This document shows, piece after piece, positions 12,601 through 24,239 of a stretch of DNA of 64,000 bases. The stretch spans positions 13,144,001 through 13,208,000 of the forward strand of contig OZ176052.1 of NCBI GenBank assembly GCA_964247055.1, read 5' to 3'. Made by a program: the position numbers and the translations under genes. This DNA comes from Paragordius varius (taxonomy: Eukaryota > Nematomorpha). The notes under the pieces were generated by a model that was not told the DNA's origin, made no database searches, and worked only from the letters and a program-made list of their open reading frames with translations. Every line of letters begins with the position of its first letter. The first letter of the stretch is position 1.

Positions 12601-14660
12601 CGATACTTTAAAAATTAATGTATAAAACTAGTCGCATCAAAACTCAAGTTTAACTTTGTCCTTAAAAATCGAATATTGGTCACCGGTGAACAAAATAATT
12701 TTTTATACATTCTCTTAGTAGGACTACATCAAAATATAGAGATAGTGTGGCAAACTCTTTCATATACGATTTTTACAACGTACTTTAAAAATTAATGTAT
12801 AAAACTAGTCGCATCAATACTCAAGTTAAACTTTGTCCTTAAAAATCGGATATTGGTCACGGTGAACAAAATTATTTTTTATACATTCTCTTAGTAAGAC
12901 TACATCAAAATATAGAAATCGTTTGACAAACTCTTTCATATCCGATTTTTACAACGATACTTTAAAAATTAATGTATAAAAGTAGTCGCATCAATACTCA
13001 AGTCAAATTATGTCCTTAAAAATGGGATATTGATCACCGGTGAACAAAATTATTTTTTATACATTCTCTTAGCAAGACTACATCAAAATATAGAGATAGT
13101 TTGACAAACTCTTTCATATCCGTTTTTACAACGATACTTTAAAAATTAATGTATAAAACTAGCCGCATCAATACTCAAGTTAAACTTTGTCCTTAAAAAT
13201 CGAATATTGGTCACCGGTGAACAAAATAATTTTTTATACATTCTCTTAGTAGGACTACATCAAAATATAGAGATAGTTTGGCAAACTCTTTCATATCCGA
13301 TTTTTACAACGATACTTTAAAAATTAATGTATAAAACTAGTCGCATCAATACTCATGTTAAACTTTGTCCTTAAAAATCGGATATTGGTCACGGTGAACA
13401 AAATTATTTTTTATACATTCTCTTAGTAAGACTACATCAAAATATAGAAATAGTTTGACAAACTCTTTCATATCCGATTTTTACAACGATACTTTAAAAA
13501 TTAATGTAATAAACTAGTCGCATCAATACTCAAGTTAAACTTTGTCCTTAAAAATCGAATATTGGTCACCGGTGAACAAAATTATTTTTTATACATTCTC
13601 TTAGTAAGACTACATAAAATATAGAGATAGTTTGACAAACTCTTTCATATCCGATTTTTACAACGATACTTTAAAAATTAATGTATTAAACTAGTCGCAT
13701 CAATACTCAAGTTAAACTTTGTCCTTAAAAATCGGATATTGGTCACCGGTGAACAAAATTATTTTTTATACATTCTCTTAGCAAGACTACATCAAAATAT
13801 GGAGATAGTTTGACAAACTCTTTCATATCCGATTTTTACAACGATACTTTAAAAAATAATGTATTAAACTAGTCGATCAATACTCAAGTTAAACTTTGTC
13901 CTTAAAAATCGGATATTGGTCACCGGTGAACAAAATTATTTTTTATACATTCTCTTAGCAAGACTACATCAAAATATAGAGATAGTTTGACAAACTCTTT
14001 CATATCCGATTTTTACAACGATACTTTAAAAATTAATGTATAACAGTAGTCGCATCAATACTCAAGTCAAATTATGTCCTTAAAAATGGTATATTGATCA
14101 CCGGTGAACAAAACTATTTTTTATACATTCTCTTAGTAAGACTACATCAAAATAACGAAATAGTTTGACAAACTCTTTCATATCCGATTTTAACAACGAT
14201 ACTTTAAAAATTAATGTATTAAAATAGTCGCATCAATACTCAAGTTAAACTTTGTCCTTAAAAATCGGATATTGGTCACCGGTGAACAAAATTATTTTTT
14301 ATACATTCTCTTAGCAAGACTACATCAAAATATAGAGATAGTAAATCGCATCAATACTCAAGTTAAACTTTGTCCTTAAAAATCGGATATTGGTCACCGG
14401 TGAACAAATCTATTTTTTATACATTCTCTTAGTAGGACTACATCAAAATATAGAGATAGTTTGGCAAACTCTTTCATATCCGATTTTTACAACGATACTT
14501 TAAAAATTAATGTATTAAACTAGTCGCATCAAAACTCAAGTTAAACTTTGTCCTTAAAAATCGGATATTGGTCACCGGTGAACAAAATAATTTTTTATAC
14601 ATTCTCTTAGTAAGACTACATCAAAATATAGAGATAGTTTGACAAACTCTTTCATATCCG
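9610..14660. repeat. Segmental duplication within the array, right copy
   Basis: This is the partner of 2.9-8.0 kb. It keeps the 79 bp missing from the left copy (intact near 10,340) and carries its own small changes: GTCCCTAAAAATCGG near 10,715, one base lost near 10,835 (GATATTTAAAAA), CTAATCGC near 11,392 and GTCGCATACTC near 11,930 (four bases lost). One AAAAAATAATG monomer present in the left copy near 7,030-7,200 is absent. The right edge is near 14,660, where GTATAAAACTAGTCGTATC replaces GTATTAAACTAGTCGCATC. Confidence 0.87.
14173..14468. repeat. Composite 296-bp unit with truncated monomer (3 of 5)
   Basis: Same junction (near 14342) and 296-bp length. It lies where the 9.6-14.7 kb duplicate and HOR C copy 0 overlap and so links the D and C families by descent. 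Confidence 0.88.
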
Positions 14661-14699
14661 ATTTTTACAACGATACTTTAAAAATTAATGTATAAAACT

Positions 14700-14725
14700 A
14701 GTCGTATCAATAAATCGCATCAATA
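14700..14725. repeat. First 13-bp internal duplication, AAATCGC lineage
   Basis: AGTCGTATCAATA (14700-14712) is followed directly by AATCGCATCAATA (14713-14725), a tandem copy of the same 13 bases with two differences. This is the leftmost intact example; I found none between 1 and 14,699. Farther right this lineage travels with TTATCC and AAATTGGATATTGG downstream, and in HOR E with GGTGAAGAAAAT. Confidence 0.9.
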
Positions 14726-16120
14726 CTCAAGTTAAACTTTGTCCTTAAAAATCGGATATTGGTCATCGGTGAACAAAATTATTTTTTATACATTCTCTTA
14801 GTAAGACTACATCAAAATATAGAGATAGTTTGACAAACTCTTTCATATCCAATTTTTACAACGATACTTTAAAAATTAATGTGTTAAACTAGTCGCTTCA
14901 ATACTCAAGTTAAACTTTGTCCTTAAAAATCGAATATTGGTCACCGGTGAACAAAATTATTTTTTATACATTCTCTTAGTAAGACTACATCAAAATATAG
15001 AAATAGTTTGACAAACTCTTTCATATCCGATTTTTACAACGATACTTTAAAAATTAATGTATAAAACTATTCGCATCAATACTCAAGTTAAACTTTATCC
15101 TTAAAAATTGGATATTGGTCACCGGTGAACAAAATAATTTTTTATACATTCTCTTAGTAAGACTACATCAAAATATAGAGAGAGTTTGACAAACTCTTTC
15201 ATATCCGATTTTTACAACGATACTTTAAAAATTATGGTATTAAACTAGTCGCATCAATACTCAAATTAAACTTTGTCCTTAAAAATCGGATATTGGTCAC
15301 CGGTGAACAAAATTATTTTTTATATATTCTCTTAGCAAGACTACATCAAAATATAGAGATAGTTTGACAAACTCTTTCATATCCGATTTTTACAACGATA
15401 CTTTAAAAATGAATGTATTAAACTAGTCGCATCAATACTCAAGTTAAACTTTGTCCTTAAAAATCGGATATTGGTCACCGGTGAACAAAATTATTTTTTA
15501 TACATTCTCTTAGCAAGACTACATCAAAATATAGAGATAGTTTGACAAACTCTTTCATATCCGATTTTTACAACGATACTTTAAAAATTAATGTATAAAA
15601 GTAGTCGCATCAAAACTCAAGTCAAATTATGTCTTAAAAATGGGATATTGATCACCGGTGAACAAAACTATTTTTTATACATTCTCTTAGTAAGACTACA
15701 TCAAAATATAGATATAGTTTGACAAACTCTTTCATATCCGATTTTTACAGCGATACTTTAAAAATTAATGTATAAAACTATTCGCATCAATACTCAAGTT
15801 AAACTTTATCCTTAAAAATTGGATATTGGTCACCGGTGAACAAAATAATTTTTTATACATTCTCTTAGTAAGACTACATCAAAATATAGAGATAGTTTGA
15901 CAAACTCTTTCATATCCGATTTTTACAACGATACTTTAAAAATTAATGTGTTAAACTAGTCGCATCAATACTCAAGTTAAACTTTGTCCTTAAAAATCGG
16001 ATATTGGTCACCGGTGAACAAAATTATTTTTTATACATTCTCTTAGCAAGACTACATCAAAATATAGAGATAGTTTGACAAACTCTTTCATATCCGATTT
16101 TTACAACGATACTTTAAAAA

Positions 16121-18560
16121 TTAATGTATAACAGTAGTCGCATCAATACTCAAGTCAAATTATGTCCTTAAAAATGGTATATTGATCACCGGTGAACAAA
16201 ACTATTTTTTATACATTCTCTTAGTAAGACTACATCAAAATAACGAAATAGTTTGACAAACTCTTTCATATCCGATTTTTACAACGATACTTTAAAAATT
16301 AATGTATTAAAATAGTCGCATCAATACTCAAGTTAAACTTTGTCCTTAAAAATCGGATATTGGTCACCGGTGAACAAAATTATTTTTTATACATTCTCTT
16401 AGCAAGACTACATCAAAATATAGAGATAGTAAATCGCATCAATACTCAAGTTAAACTTTGTCCTTAAAAATCGGATATTGGTCACCGGTGAACAAATCTA
16501 TTTTTTATACATTCTCTTAGTAGGACTACATCAAAATATAGAGATAGTTTGGCAAACTCTTTCATATCTGATTTTTACAACGATACTTTAAAAATTAATG
16601 TATTAAACTAGTCGCATCAAAACTCAAGTTAAACTTTGTCCTTAAAAATCGGATATTGGTCACCGGTGAACAAAATAATTTTTTATACATTCTCTTAGTA
16701 AGACTACATCAAAATATAGAGATAGTTTGACAAACTCTTTCATATCCGATTTTTACAACGATACTTTAAAAATTAATGTATATAACTAGTCGTATCAATA
16801 AATCGCATCAATACTCAAGTTAAACTTTGTCCTTAAAAATCGGATATTGGTCATCGGTGAACAAAATTATTTTTTATACATTTTAGTAAGACTACATCAA
16901 AATATAGAGATAGTTTGACAAACTCTTTCATATCCAATTTTTACAACGATACTTTAAAAATTAATGTGTTAAACTAGTCGCTTCAATACTCAAGTTAAAC
17001 TTTGTCCTTAAAAATCGAATATTGGTCACCGGTGAACAAAATTATTTTTTATACATTCTCTTAGTACGACTACATCAAAATATAGAAATAGTTTGACAAA
17101 CTCTTTCATATCCGATTTTTACAACGATACTTTAAAAATTAATGTATAAAACTATTCGCATCAATACTCAAGTTAAACTTTATCCTTAAAAATTGGATAT
17201 TGGTCACCGGTGAACAAAATAATTTTTTATACATTCTCTTAGTAAGACTACATCAAAATATAGAGATAGTTTGACAAACTCTTTCATATCCGATTTTTAC
17301 AACGATACTTTAAAAATTATGGTATTAAACTAGTCGCATCAATACTCAAATTAAACTTTGTCCTTAAAAATCGGATATTGGTCACCGGTGAACAAAATTA
17401 TTTTTTATATATTCTCTTAGCAAGACTACATCAAAATATAGAGATAGTTTGACAAACTCTTTCATATCCGATTTTTACAACGATACTTTAAAAATTAATG
17501 TATTAAACTAGTCGCATCAATACTCAAGTTAAACTTTGTCCTTAAAAATCGGATATTGGTCACCGGTGAACAAAATTATTTTTTATACATTCTCTTAGCA
17601 AGACTACATCAAAATATAGAGATAGTTTGACAAACTCTTTCATATCCGATTTTTACAACGATACTTTAAAAATTAATGTATAAAAGTAGTCGCATCAAAA
17701 CTCAAGTCAAATTATGTCCTTAAAAATGGGATATTGATCACCGGTGAACAAAACTATTTTTTATACATTCTCTTAGTAAGACTACATCAAAATATAGATA
17801 TAGTTTGACAAACTCTTTCATATCCGATTTTTACAGCGATACTTTAAAAATTAATGTATAAAACTATTCGCATCAATACTCAAGTTAAACTTTATCCTTA
17901 AAAATTGGATATTGGTCACCGGTGAACAAAATAATTTTTTATACATTCTCTTAGTAAGACTACATCAAAATATAGAGATAGTTTGACAAACTCTTTCATA
18001 TCCGATTTTTACAACGATACTTTAAATATTAATGTATTAAACTTGTCGCATCAATACTCAAGTCAAATTATGTCCTTTAAAATGGGATATTGATCACTGG
18101 TGAACAAAACTATTTTTTATACATTCTCTAGTAAGACTACATCAAAATATAGAGATAGTTTGGCAAACTCTTTCATATCCGATTTTTACAACGATACTTT
18201 AAAAATTAATGTATAAAACTAGTCGCATCAATACTTAAGTTAAACTTTGTCCTTAAAAATCAATATTGGTCACCGGTGATTAAAATTATTTTTTATACAT
18301 TCTCTTAGTAGGACTACATCAAAATATAGAGATAGTTTGGCAAACTCTTTCATATCCGATTTTTACAACGATACTTTAAAAATTAATGTATTAAACTAGT
18401 CGCATCAATACTCAAGTTAAACTTTGTCCTTAAAAATCGGATATTGGTCACCGGTGAACAAAATTTTTTTTTATACATTCTCTTAGTAAGACTACATCAA
18501 AATATAGAGATAGTTTGACAAACTCTTTCATATCCGATTTTTACAACGATACTTTAAAAA
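16121..18560. repeat. Higher-order repeat C, copy 1 (about 14 monomers, 2,440 bp)
   Basis: TTAATGTATAACAG at 16121 recurs at 18561, and every marker between repeats at 2,440 bp. The unit contains one truncated monomer (junction near 16430), one monomer with the 13-bp duplication (near 16,790), a 3-bp loss in CATTTTAGTAAG (near 16,880), the TTTAAATATT/CTTGTCGC monomer, the CTCTAGTAAG monomer (one base short), the AAATCAATATTGG monomer (two bases short) with GGTGATTAAAAT, and a long T-run monomer near 18,460. A GTACGACTAC change near 17,067 is private to this copy. Confidence 0.9.
16261..16556. repeat. Composite 296-bp unit with truncated monomer (4 of 5)
   Basis: Same junction (near 16430) and 296-bp length, in HOR C copy 1. 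The monomer after it has the TATCTGATTTTT change shared with C copy 2 only. Confidence 0.88.
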
Positions 18561-21000
18561 TTAATGTATAACAGTAGTCGCATCAATACTCAAGTCAAAT
18601 TATGTCCTTAAAAATGGTATATTGATCACCGGTGAACAAAACTATTTTTTATACATTCTCTTAGTAAGACCTCATCAAAATAACGAAATAGTTTGACAAA
18701 CTCTTTCATATCCGATTTTTACAACGATACTTTAAAAATTAATGTATTAAAATAGTCGCATCAATACTCAAGTTAAACTTTGTCCTTAAAAATCGGATAT
18801 TGGTCACCGGTGAACAAAATTATTTTTTATACATTCTCTTAGCAAGACTACATCAAAATATAGAGATAGTAAATCGCATCAATACTCAAGTTAAACTTTG
18901 TCCTTAAAAATCGGATATTGGTCACCGGTGAACAAATCTATTTTTTATACATTCTCTTAGTAGGACTACATCAAAATATAGAGATAGTTTGGCAAACTCT
19001 TTCATATCTGATTTTTACAACGATACTTTAAAAATTAATGTATTAAACTAGTCGCATCAAAACTCAAGTTAAACTTTGTCCTTAAAAATCGGATATTGGT
19101 CACCGGTGAACAAAATAATTTTTTATACATTCTCTTAGTAAGACTACATCAAAATATAGAGATAGTTTGACAAACTCTTTCATATCCGATTTTTACAACG
19201 ATACTTTAAAAATTAATGTATATAACTAGTCGTATCAATAAATCGCATCAATACTCAAGTTAAACTTTGTCCTTAAAAATCGGATATTGGTCATCGGTGA
19301 ACAAAATTATTTTTTATACATTTTAGTAAGACTACATCAAAATATAGAGATAGTTTGACAAACTCTTTCATATCCAATTTTTACAACGATACTTTAAAAA
19401 TTAATGTGTTAAACTAGTCGCTTCAATACTCAAGTTAAACTTTGTCCTTAAAAATCGAATATTGGTCACCGGTGAACAAAATTATTTTTTATACATTCTC
19501 TTAGTAAGACTACATCAAAATATAGAAATAGTTTGACAAACTCTTTCATATCCGATTTTTACAACGATACTTTAAAAATTAATGTATAAAACTATTCGCA
19601 TCAATACTCAAGTTAAACTTTATCCTTAAAAATTGGATATTGGTCACCGGTGAACAAAATAATTTTTTATACATTCTCTTAGTAAGACTACATCAAAATA
19701 TAGAGATAGTTTGACAAACTCTTTCATATCCGATTTTTACAACGATACTTTAAAAATTATGGTATTAAACTAGTCGCATCAATACTCAAATTAAACTTTG
19801 TCCTTAAAAATCGGATATTGGTCACCGGTGAACAAAATTATTTTTTATATATTCTCTTAGCAAGACTACATCAAAATATAGAGATAGTTTGACAAACTCT
19901 TTCATATCCGATTTTTACAACGATACTTTAAAAATTAATGTATTAAACTAGTCGCATCAATACTCAAGTTAAACTTTGTCCTTAAAAATCGGATATTGGT
20001 CACCGGTGAACAAAATTATTTTTTATACATTCTCTTAGCAAGACTACATCAAAATATAGAGATAGTTTGACAAACTCTTTCATATCCGATTTTTACAACG
20101 ATACTTTAAAAATTAATGTATAAAAGTAGTCGCATCAAAACTCAAGTCAAATTATGTCCTTAAAAATGGGATATTGATCACCGGTGAACAAAACTATTTT
20201 TTATACATTCTCTTAGTAAGACTACATCAAAATATAGATATAGTTTGACAAACTCTTTCATATCCGATTTTTACAGCGATACTTTAAAAATTAATGTATA
20301 AAACTATTCGCATCAATACTCAAGTTAAACTTTATCCTTAAAAATTGGATATTGGTCACCGGTGAACAAAATAATTTTTTATACATTCTCTTAGTAAGAC
20401 TACATCAAAATATAGAGATAGTTTGACAAACTCTTTCATATCCGATTTTTACAACGATACTTTAAATATTAATGTATTAAACTTGTCGCATCAATACTCA
20501 AGTCAAATTATGTCCTTTAAAATGGGATATTGATCACTGGTGAACAAAACTATTTTTTATACATTCTCTAGTAAGACTACATCAAAATATAGAGATAGTT
20601 TGGCAAACTCTTTCATATCCGATTTTTACAACGATACTTTAAAAATTAATGTATAAAACTAGTCGCATCAATACTTAAGTTAAACTTTGTCCTTAAAAAT
20701 CAATATTGGTCACCGGTGATTAAAATTATTTTTTATACATTCTCTTAGTAGGACTACATCAAAATATAGAGATAGTTTGGCAAACTCTTTCATATCCGAT
20801 TTTTACAACGATACTTTAAAAATTAATGTATTAAACTAGTCGCATCAATACTCAAGTTAAACTTTGTCCTTAAAAATCGGATATTGGTCACCGGTGAACA
20901 AAATTTTTTTTTATACATTCTCTTAGTAAGACTACATCAAAATATAGAGATAGTTTGACAAACTCTTTCATATCCGATTTTTACAACGATACTTTAAAAA
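18561..21000. repeat. Higher-order repeat C, copy 2 (2,440 bp)
   Basis: This copy is almost identical to copy 1. I noticed a GACCTCATC change near 18,669 and GTAAGACTAC where copy 1 has GTACGACTAC. It ends at 21,000: the monomer that should start a third copy reads GTATAAAACTATTCGC instead of GTATAACAGTAGTCGC, so the array moves to another variant inside the A/T-rich stretch of a monomer. Confidence 0.9.
18701..18996. repeat. Composite 296-bp unit with truncated monomer (5 of 5)
   Basis: Same junction (near 18870) and 296-bp length, in HOR C copy 2. I saw no further copy of this junction to the right of it. Confidence 0.88.
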
Positions 21001-23690
21001 TTAATGTATAAAACTATTCGCATCAATACTCAAGTTAAACTTTATCCTTAAAAATTGGATATTGGTCACCGGTGAACAAAATAATTTTTTATACATTCTC
21101 TTAGTAAGACTACATCAAAATATAGAGATAGTTTGACAAACTCTTTCATATCCGATTTTTACAACGATACTTTAAAAATTATGGTATTAAACTAGTCGCA
21201 TCAATACTCAAATTAAACTTTGTCCTTAAAAATCGGATATTGGTCACCGGTGAACAAAATTATTTTTTATACATTCTCTTAGTAGGACTACATCAAAATA
21301 TAGAGATAGTTTGGCAAACTCTTTCATATCCGATTTTTACAACGATACTTTAAAAATTAATGTATTAAACTAGTCGCATCAATACTCAAGTTAAACTTTG
21401 TCCTTAAAAATCGGATATTGGTCACCGGTGAACAAAATTATTTTTTATACATTCTCTTAGTAAGACTACATCAAAATATAGAGATAGTTTGACAAACTCT
21501 TTCATATCCGATTTTTACAACGATACTTTAAAAATTAATGTATAAAACTATTCGCATCAATACTCAAGTTAAACTTTATCCTTAAAAATTGGATATTGGT
21601 CACCGGTGAACAAAATAATTTTTTATACATTCTCTTAGTAAGACTACATCAAAATATAGAGATAGTTTGACAAACTCTTTCATATCCGATTTTTACAACG
21701 ATACTTTAAAAATTATGGTATTAAACTAGTCGCATCAATACTCAAATTAAACTTTGTCCTTAAAAATCGGATATTGGTCACCGGTGAACAAAATTATTTT
21801 TTATATATTCTCTTAGCAAGACTACATCAAAATATAGAGATAGTTTGACAAACTCTTTCATATCCGATTTATGCAACGATACTTTAAAAATTAATGTATA
21901 AAACTAGTCGCACCAATACTAAAGTTAATTATCCTTAAAAATTGGATATTGGTCACCGGTGAACAAAATAATTTTTTATACATTCTATTAGTAAGACTAC
22001 ATCAAAATATAGAGATAGTTTGACAAGCTCTTTCATATCCGATTTTTACAACGATACTTTAAAAATTATGGTATTAAACTAGTCGCATCAATACTCAAAT
22101 TAAACTTTGTCCTTAAAAATCGGATATTGGTCACCGGTGAACAAAATTATTTTTTATATATTCTCTTAGCAAGACTACATCAAAATATAGAGATAGTTTG
22201 ACAAACTCGTTCATATCCGATTTTTACAACGATACTTTAAATATTAATGTATTAAACTTGTCGCATCAATACTCAAGTCAAATTATGTCCTTTAAAATGG
22301 GATATTGATCACTGGTGAACAAAACTATTTTTTATACATTCTCTAGTAAGACTACATCAAAATATAGAGATAGTTTGGCAAACTCTTTCATATCCGATTT
22401 TTACAACGATACTTTAAAAATTAATGTATAAAACTAGTCGCATCAATACTTAAGTTAAACTTTGTCCTTAAAAATCAATATTGGTCACCGGTGATTAAAA
22501 TTATTTTTTATACATTCTCTTAGTAGGACTACATCAAAATATAGAGATAGTTTGGCAAACTCTTTCATATCCGATTTTTACAACGATACTTTAAAAATTA
22601 ATGTATTAAACTAGTCGCATCAATACTCAAGTTAAACTTTGTCTTTTAAAAATCGGATATTGGTCACTTGTGAACAAAATTATTTTTTATACATTCTCTT
22701 AGCAAGACTACATCAAAATATAGAAATAGTTTGACAAACTCTTTCATATCCGATTTTTACAACGATACTTTAAATATTAATGTATTAAACTTGTCGCATC
22801 AATACTCAAGTCAAATTATGTCCTTTAAAATGGGATATTGGTCACCGGTGAACAAAATTATTTTTTATACATTCTCTTAGCAAGACTACATCAAAATATA
22901 GAGATAGTTTGACAAACTCTTTCATATCCGATTTTTACAACGATACTTTAAAAATTAATGTATAAAAGTAGTCGTATCAATAAATCGCATCAATACTCAA
23001 GTTAAACTTTGTCCTTAAAAATGGGATATTGATCACTGGTGAACAAAACTATTTTTTATACATTCTCTAGTAAGACTACATCAAAATATAGAGATAGTTT
23101 GGCAAACTCTTTCATATCCGATTTTTACAACGATACTTTAAAAATTAATGTATAAAACTAGTCGCATCAATACTTAAGTTAAACTTTGTCCTTAAAAATC
23201 GAATATTGGTCACCGGTCAACAAAATTATTTTTTATACATTCTCTTAGTAAGACTACATCAAAATATAGAGATAGTTTGACAAACTCTATATCCGATTAT
23301 TACAAGGATACTTTAAAAATTAGTGTATAAAACTAGTCGCATCAATACTCAAGTTAAATTTTGTCCTTAAAAATGGGATATTGATCACCGGTGAACAAAA
23401 CTATTTTTTATACATTCTCTTAGTAACACTACATCAAAATATAGAAATAGTTTGACAAACTCTTTCATATCCGATTTTTACAACGATACTTTAAAAATTA
23501 ATGTATTAAAATAGTCGCATCAATACTCAAGTTAAACTTTGTCCTTAAAAATCGGATATTGGTCACCGGTGAACAAAATTATTTTTTATACATTCTCTTA
23601 GCAAGACTACATCAAAATATAGAGATAGTTTGACAAACTCTTTCATATCCGATTTTTACAACGATACTTTATAAATTAATGTATAAAACT

Positions 23691-23716
23691 AGTCGTATCA
23701 ATAAGTCGCATCAATA
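23691..23716. repeat. First 13-bp internal duplication, AAGTCGC lineage
   Basis: AGTCGTATCAATA (23691-23703) is followed by AGTCGCATCAATA (23704-23716), with one difference. This form is usually preceded by ACTTTATAAATTAATG instead of ACTTTAAAAATTAATG, so the two changes form one haplotype. A third form, AACTCGC, first appears near 24,248. Monomers with GTCGTATCAATACTC but only one copy (for example near 24,787 and 25,676) look like losses of the second copy. Confidence 0.9.
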
Positions 23717-23835
23717 CTCAAGTTAAACTTTGTCCTTAAAAATCGGATATTGGTCACCGGTGAACAAAATTATTTTTTATACATACTCTTAGTAAGACTA
23801 CATCAAAATATAGAGATAGTTTGACAAACTCTTTC

Positions 23836-23928
23836 ATATCCGATTTTTACAACGATACTTTAAAAATTAATGTATTAAACTAGTCGCATCAATACTCAAG
23901 TTAAACTTTGTCCTTAAAAATCGGATAT
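23836..23928. repeat. Long inverted repeat inside the monomer (14-bp arms, 65-bp spacer)
   Basis: The left arm ATATCCGATTTTTA (23836-23849) is the exact reverse complement of the right arm TAAAAATCGGATAT (23915-23928). The same pair is present in most monomers, for example 8-21 with 87-100. Many monomers weaken the right arm by G to A at monomer position 96 (CGAATAT), and some shorten the left arm by one base (CCGTTTTTAC). One strand could fold into a stem of 14 bp closed by a 65-base loop; whether it does so in the cell is unknown. Confidence 0.95.
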
Positions 23929-23931
23929 TGG

Positions 23932-23941
23932 TCACCGGTGA
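23932..23941. repeat. 10-bp palindrome TCACCGGTGA
   Basis: TCACCGGTGA equals its own reverse complement and recurs in nearly every monomer. It contains the AgeI recognition sequence and a CpG in a very A/T-rich background. Variants that break it include TCACGGTGA (one base lost, first seen at 104-112), TCACCATTGA (near 281 and 459), TCACTGGTGA and GTAACCGGTGA. The ACCGGT core remains intact in most copies. It could be a protein site or a methylation target; the sequence does not say which. Confidence 0.9.
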
Positions 23942-24239
23942 ACAAAATTATTTTTTATACATTCTCTTAGTAAGACTACATCAAAATATAGAGATAGTTT
24001 GACAAACTCTTTCATATCCGATTTTTACAACGATACTTTAAAAATTAATGTATTAAACTAGTCGCATCAATACTCAAGTTAAACTTTGTCCTTAAAAATC
24101 GGATATTGGTCACCGGTGAACAAAATTATTTTTTATACATTCTCTTAGCAAGACTACATCAAAATATAGAGATAGTTTGAAAACTCTTTCATATCCGATT
24201 TTTACAACGATACTTTATAAATTAATGTATAAAACTAGT

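Larger units (their letters stand above)
14031..15950. repeat. Higher-order repeat C, copy 0 (shorter form)
   Basis: Starting from the GTATAACAGTAGTCGC monomer, the order of variants matches C copies 1 and 2: truncated junction near 14342; GTCGTATCAATAAATCGC near 14,700; TCCAATTTTTAC near 14,850; CTATTCGC with TTATCC and ATTGGAT; ATTATGGTATTAAAC; GTAGTCGCATCAAAACTC; and ACAGCGATAC. The distance from this copy to copy 1 is 2,088 bp instead of 2,440. The missing 352 bp is about two monomers, and the order breaks near 15,950, where GTGTTAAAC appears in place of the TTTAAATATT monomer. It overlaps the right edge of the 9.6-14.7 kb duplicate. Confidence 0.82.
23829..24006 (+). repeat. Representative full-length monomer (178 bp)
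   Basis: This copy matches the common form at nearly every position and serves as the reference, with monomer position 1 at the first C of CTCTTTCATATCC. Landmarks by monomer position: left arm of the long inverted repeat 8-21; A/T-rich stretch 31-51, where position 48 is A or T; CTAGTCGC near 52-59, the site of the 13-bp duplication in some monomers; right arm 87-100; palindrome 104-113; T-rich run near 122-128; a GTAAG/GCAAG/GTAGG/GTATG variable site near 142-146; and the closing AGTTTGACAAAC motif, which is AGTTTGGCAAAC in one variant. The main subtype markers are G or A at 96 and A or T at 48. The strand and phase are conventions. Confidence 0.95.

Noticed and set aside
18455-18475. T-run near 18,460 and 20,900 as a terminator
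   Set aside because: It is one A to T change in the T-rich part of a monomer, copied with HOR C.
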